Shown in pieces: positions 63,901 to 64,000 of a DNA stretch of 64,000 bases (within the stretch, counting starts at the first letter, position 1; each line of letters starts with the position of its first letter). The DNA is from Planococcus citri (Eukaryota; Arthropoda; Insecta; Hemiptera; Pseudococcidae): NCBI RefSeq assembly GCF_950023065.1, contig NC_088679.1:47864001-47928000 (forward strand). The letters run 5' to 3'. Under the pieces are notes generated by a model. It did no database searches. It had not been told where the DNA came from and saw only the letters and a program-made list of their open reading frames with translations. A program made the translations under genes and the position numbers.

Positions 63901-64000
63901 AGCAGAACTGTTGAATTTGTTTTCAATTTAAAACTACCCATTCAGATGAAAAAATTGAGAAGAGGAAAATTTCTCAATAGTTATTTTTTGAGTGTTCAAG
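60974..64000. other. Non-coding AT-rich DNA to the window end
   Basis: No gene supported. The longest frame (97 codons, plus, 62252-62545) and a 64-codon minus frame at 61148-61342 have no recognisable motif. TATACAGGGTGATTTCAAG near 62765 resembles a MITE end without a visible partner. Low-complexity AT sequence dominates 63200-63650. Confidence 0.5.

Overview
This is a eukaryotic, almost certainly insect, nuclear genomic window. It is AT-rich and nearly gene-free, with intron-style splice signals, several non-autonomous DNA-transposon relics and long homopolymer tracts. Very abundant TAGGTA/TACCTA and ACTCGTA words occur on both strands, often as TAGGTACCTA-type palindromes. That word bias fits a scale insect/mealybug (Hemiptera) or a lepidopteran; I lean towards the former but cannot settle it from this sequence. 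No bacterial operons, CRISPR arrays, rRNAs or convincing tRNAs were seen.

Only one coding segment is convincing: 26945-27284 (+), the C-terminal exon of a protein rich in Ser, Pro, Gln and His. It has a good branch point/polypyrimidine tract/AG acceptor upstream and an in-frame TGA. Its make-up (poly-Gln start, Ser/Arg-rich stretch, acidic DDDSDSD block, threefold Leu-Gly-Pro-Pro-Ser-Pro repeat) is typical of the disordered tail of a developmental transcription factor. No DNA-binding domain lies in the window, so the gene is not named. The 27 kb upstream is then best read as intron(s) and/or regulatory DNA of this gene. About 1.2 kb downstream looks like its 3' UTR, and the remaining 35 kb as intergenic DNA or introns of unseen neighbours. 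Apparent ORFs elsewhere (up to 222 codons) look like chance or repeat-derived frames.

The rest of the structure is repeats. The clearest are a 641-bp foldback element with ~165-bp arms around 166-bp tandem repeats (18764-19404), with relatives at about 21400, 48770 and 57975; a 947-bp element with perfect 29-bp terminal inverted repeats (34468-35414); a 698-bp element with perfect 35-bp inverted repeats at TA sites (60276-60973); a 210-bp TA-flanked MITE (37950-38163); a 336-bp foldback (37228-37563); a 109-bp near-perfect hairpin (13731-13839); a long inverted-repeat element (7176-7964); and a degenerate minisatellite of about 15 units (51215-51825). A 24-nt poly(A) tract preceded by AATAAA at 34018-34041 looks like a retroposed transcript end. 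CpG-richer, repeat-poor blocks (about 8.7-9.4, 20.4-21.1, 25.3-26.3, 39.0-40.2, 44.9-45.8 and 52.9-54.1 kb) are the best candidates for enhancers or promoters, but this rests on composition alone.
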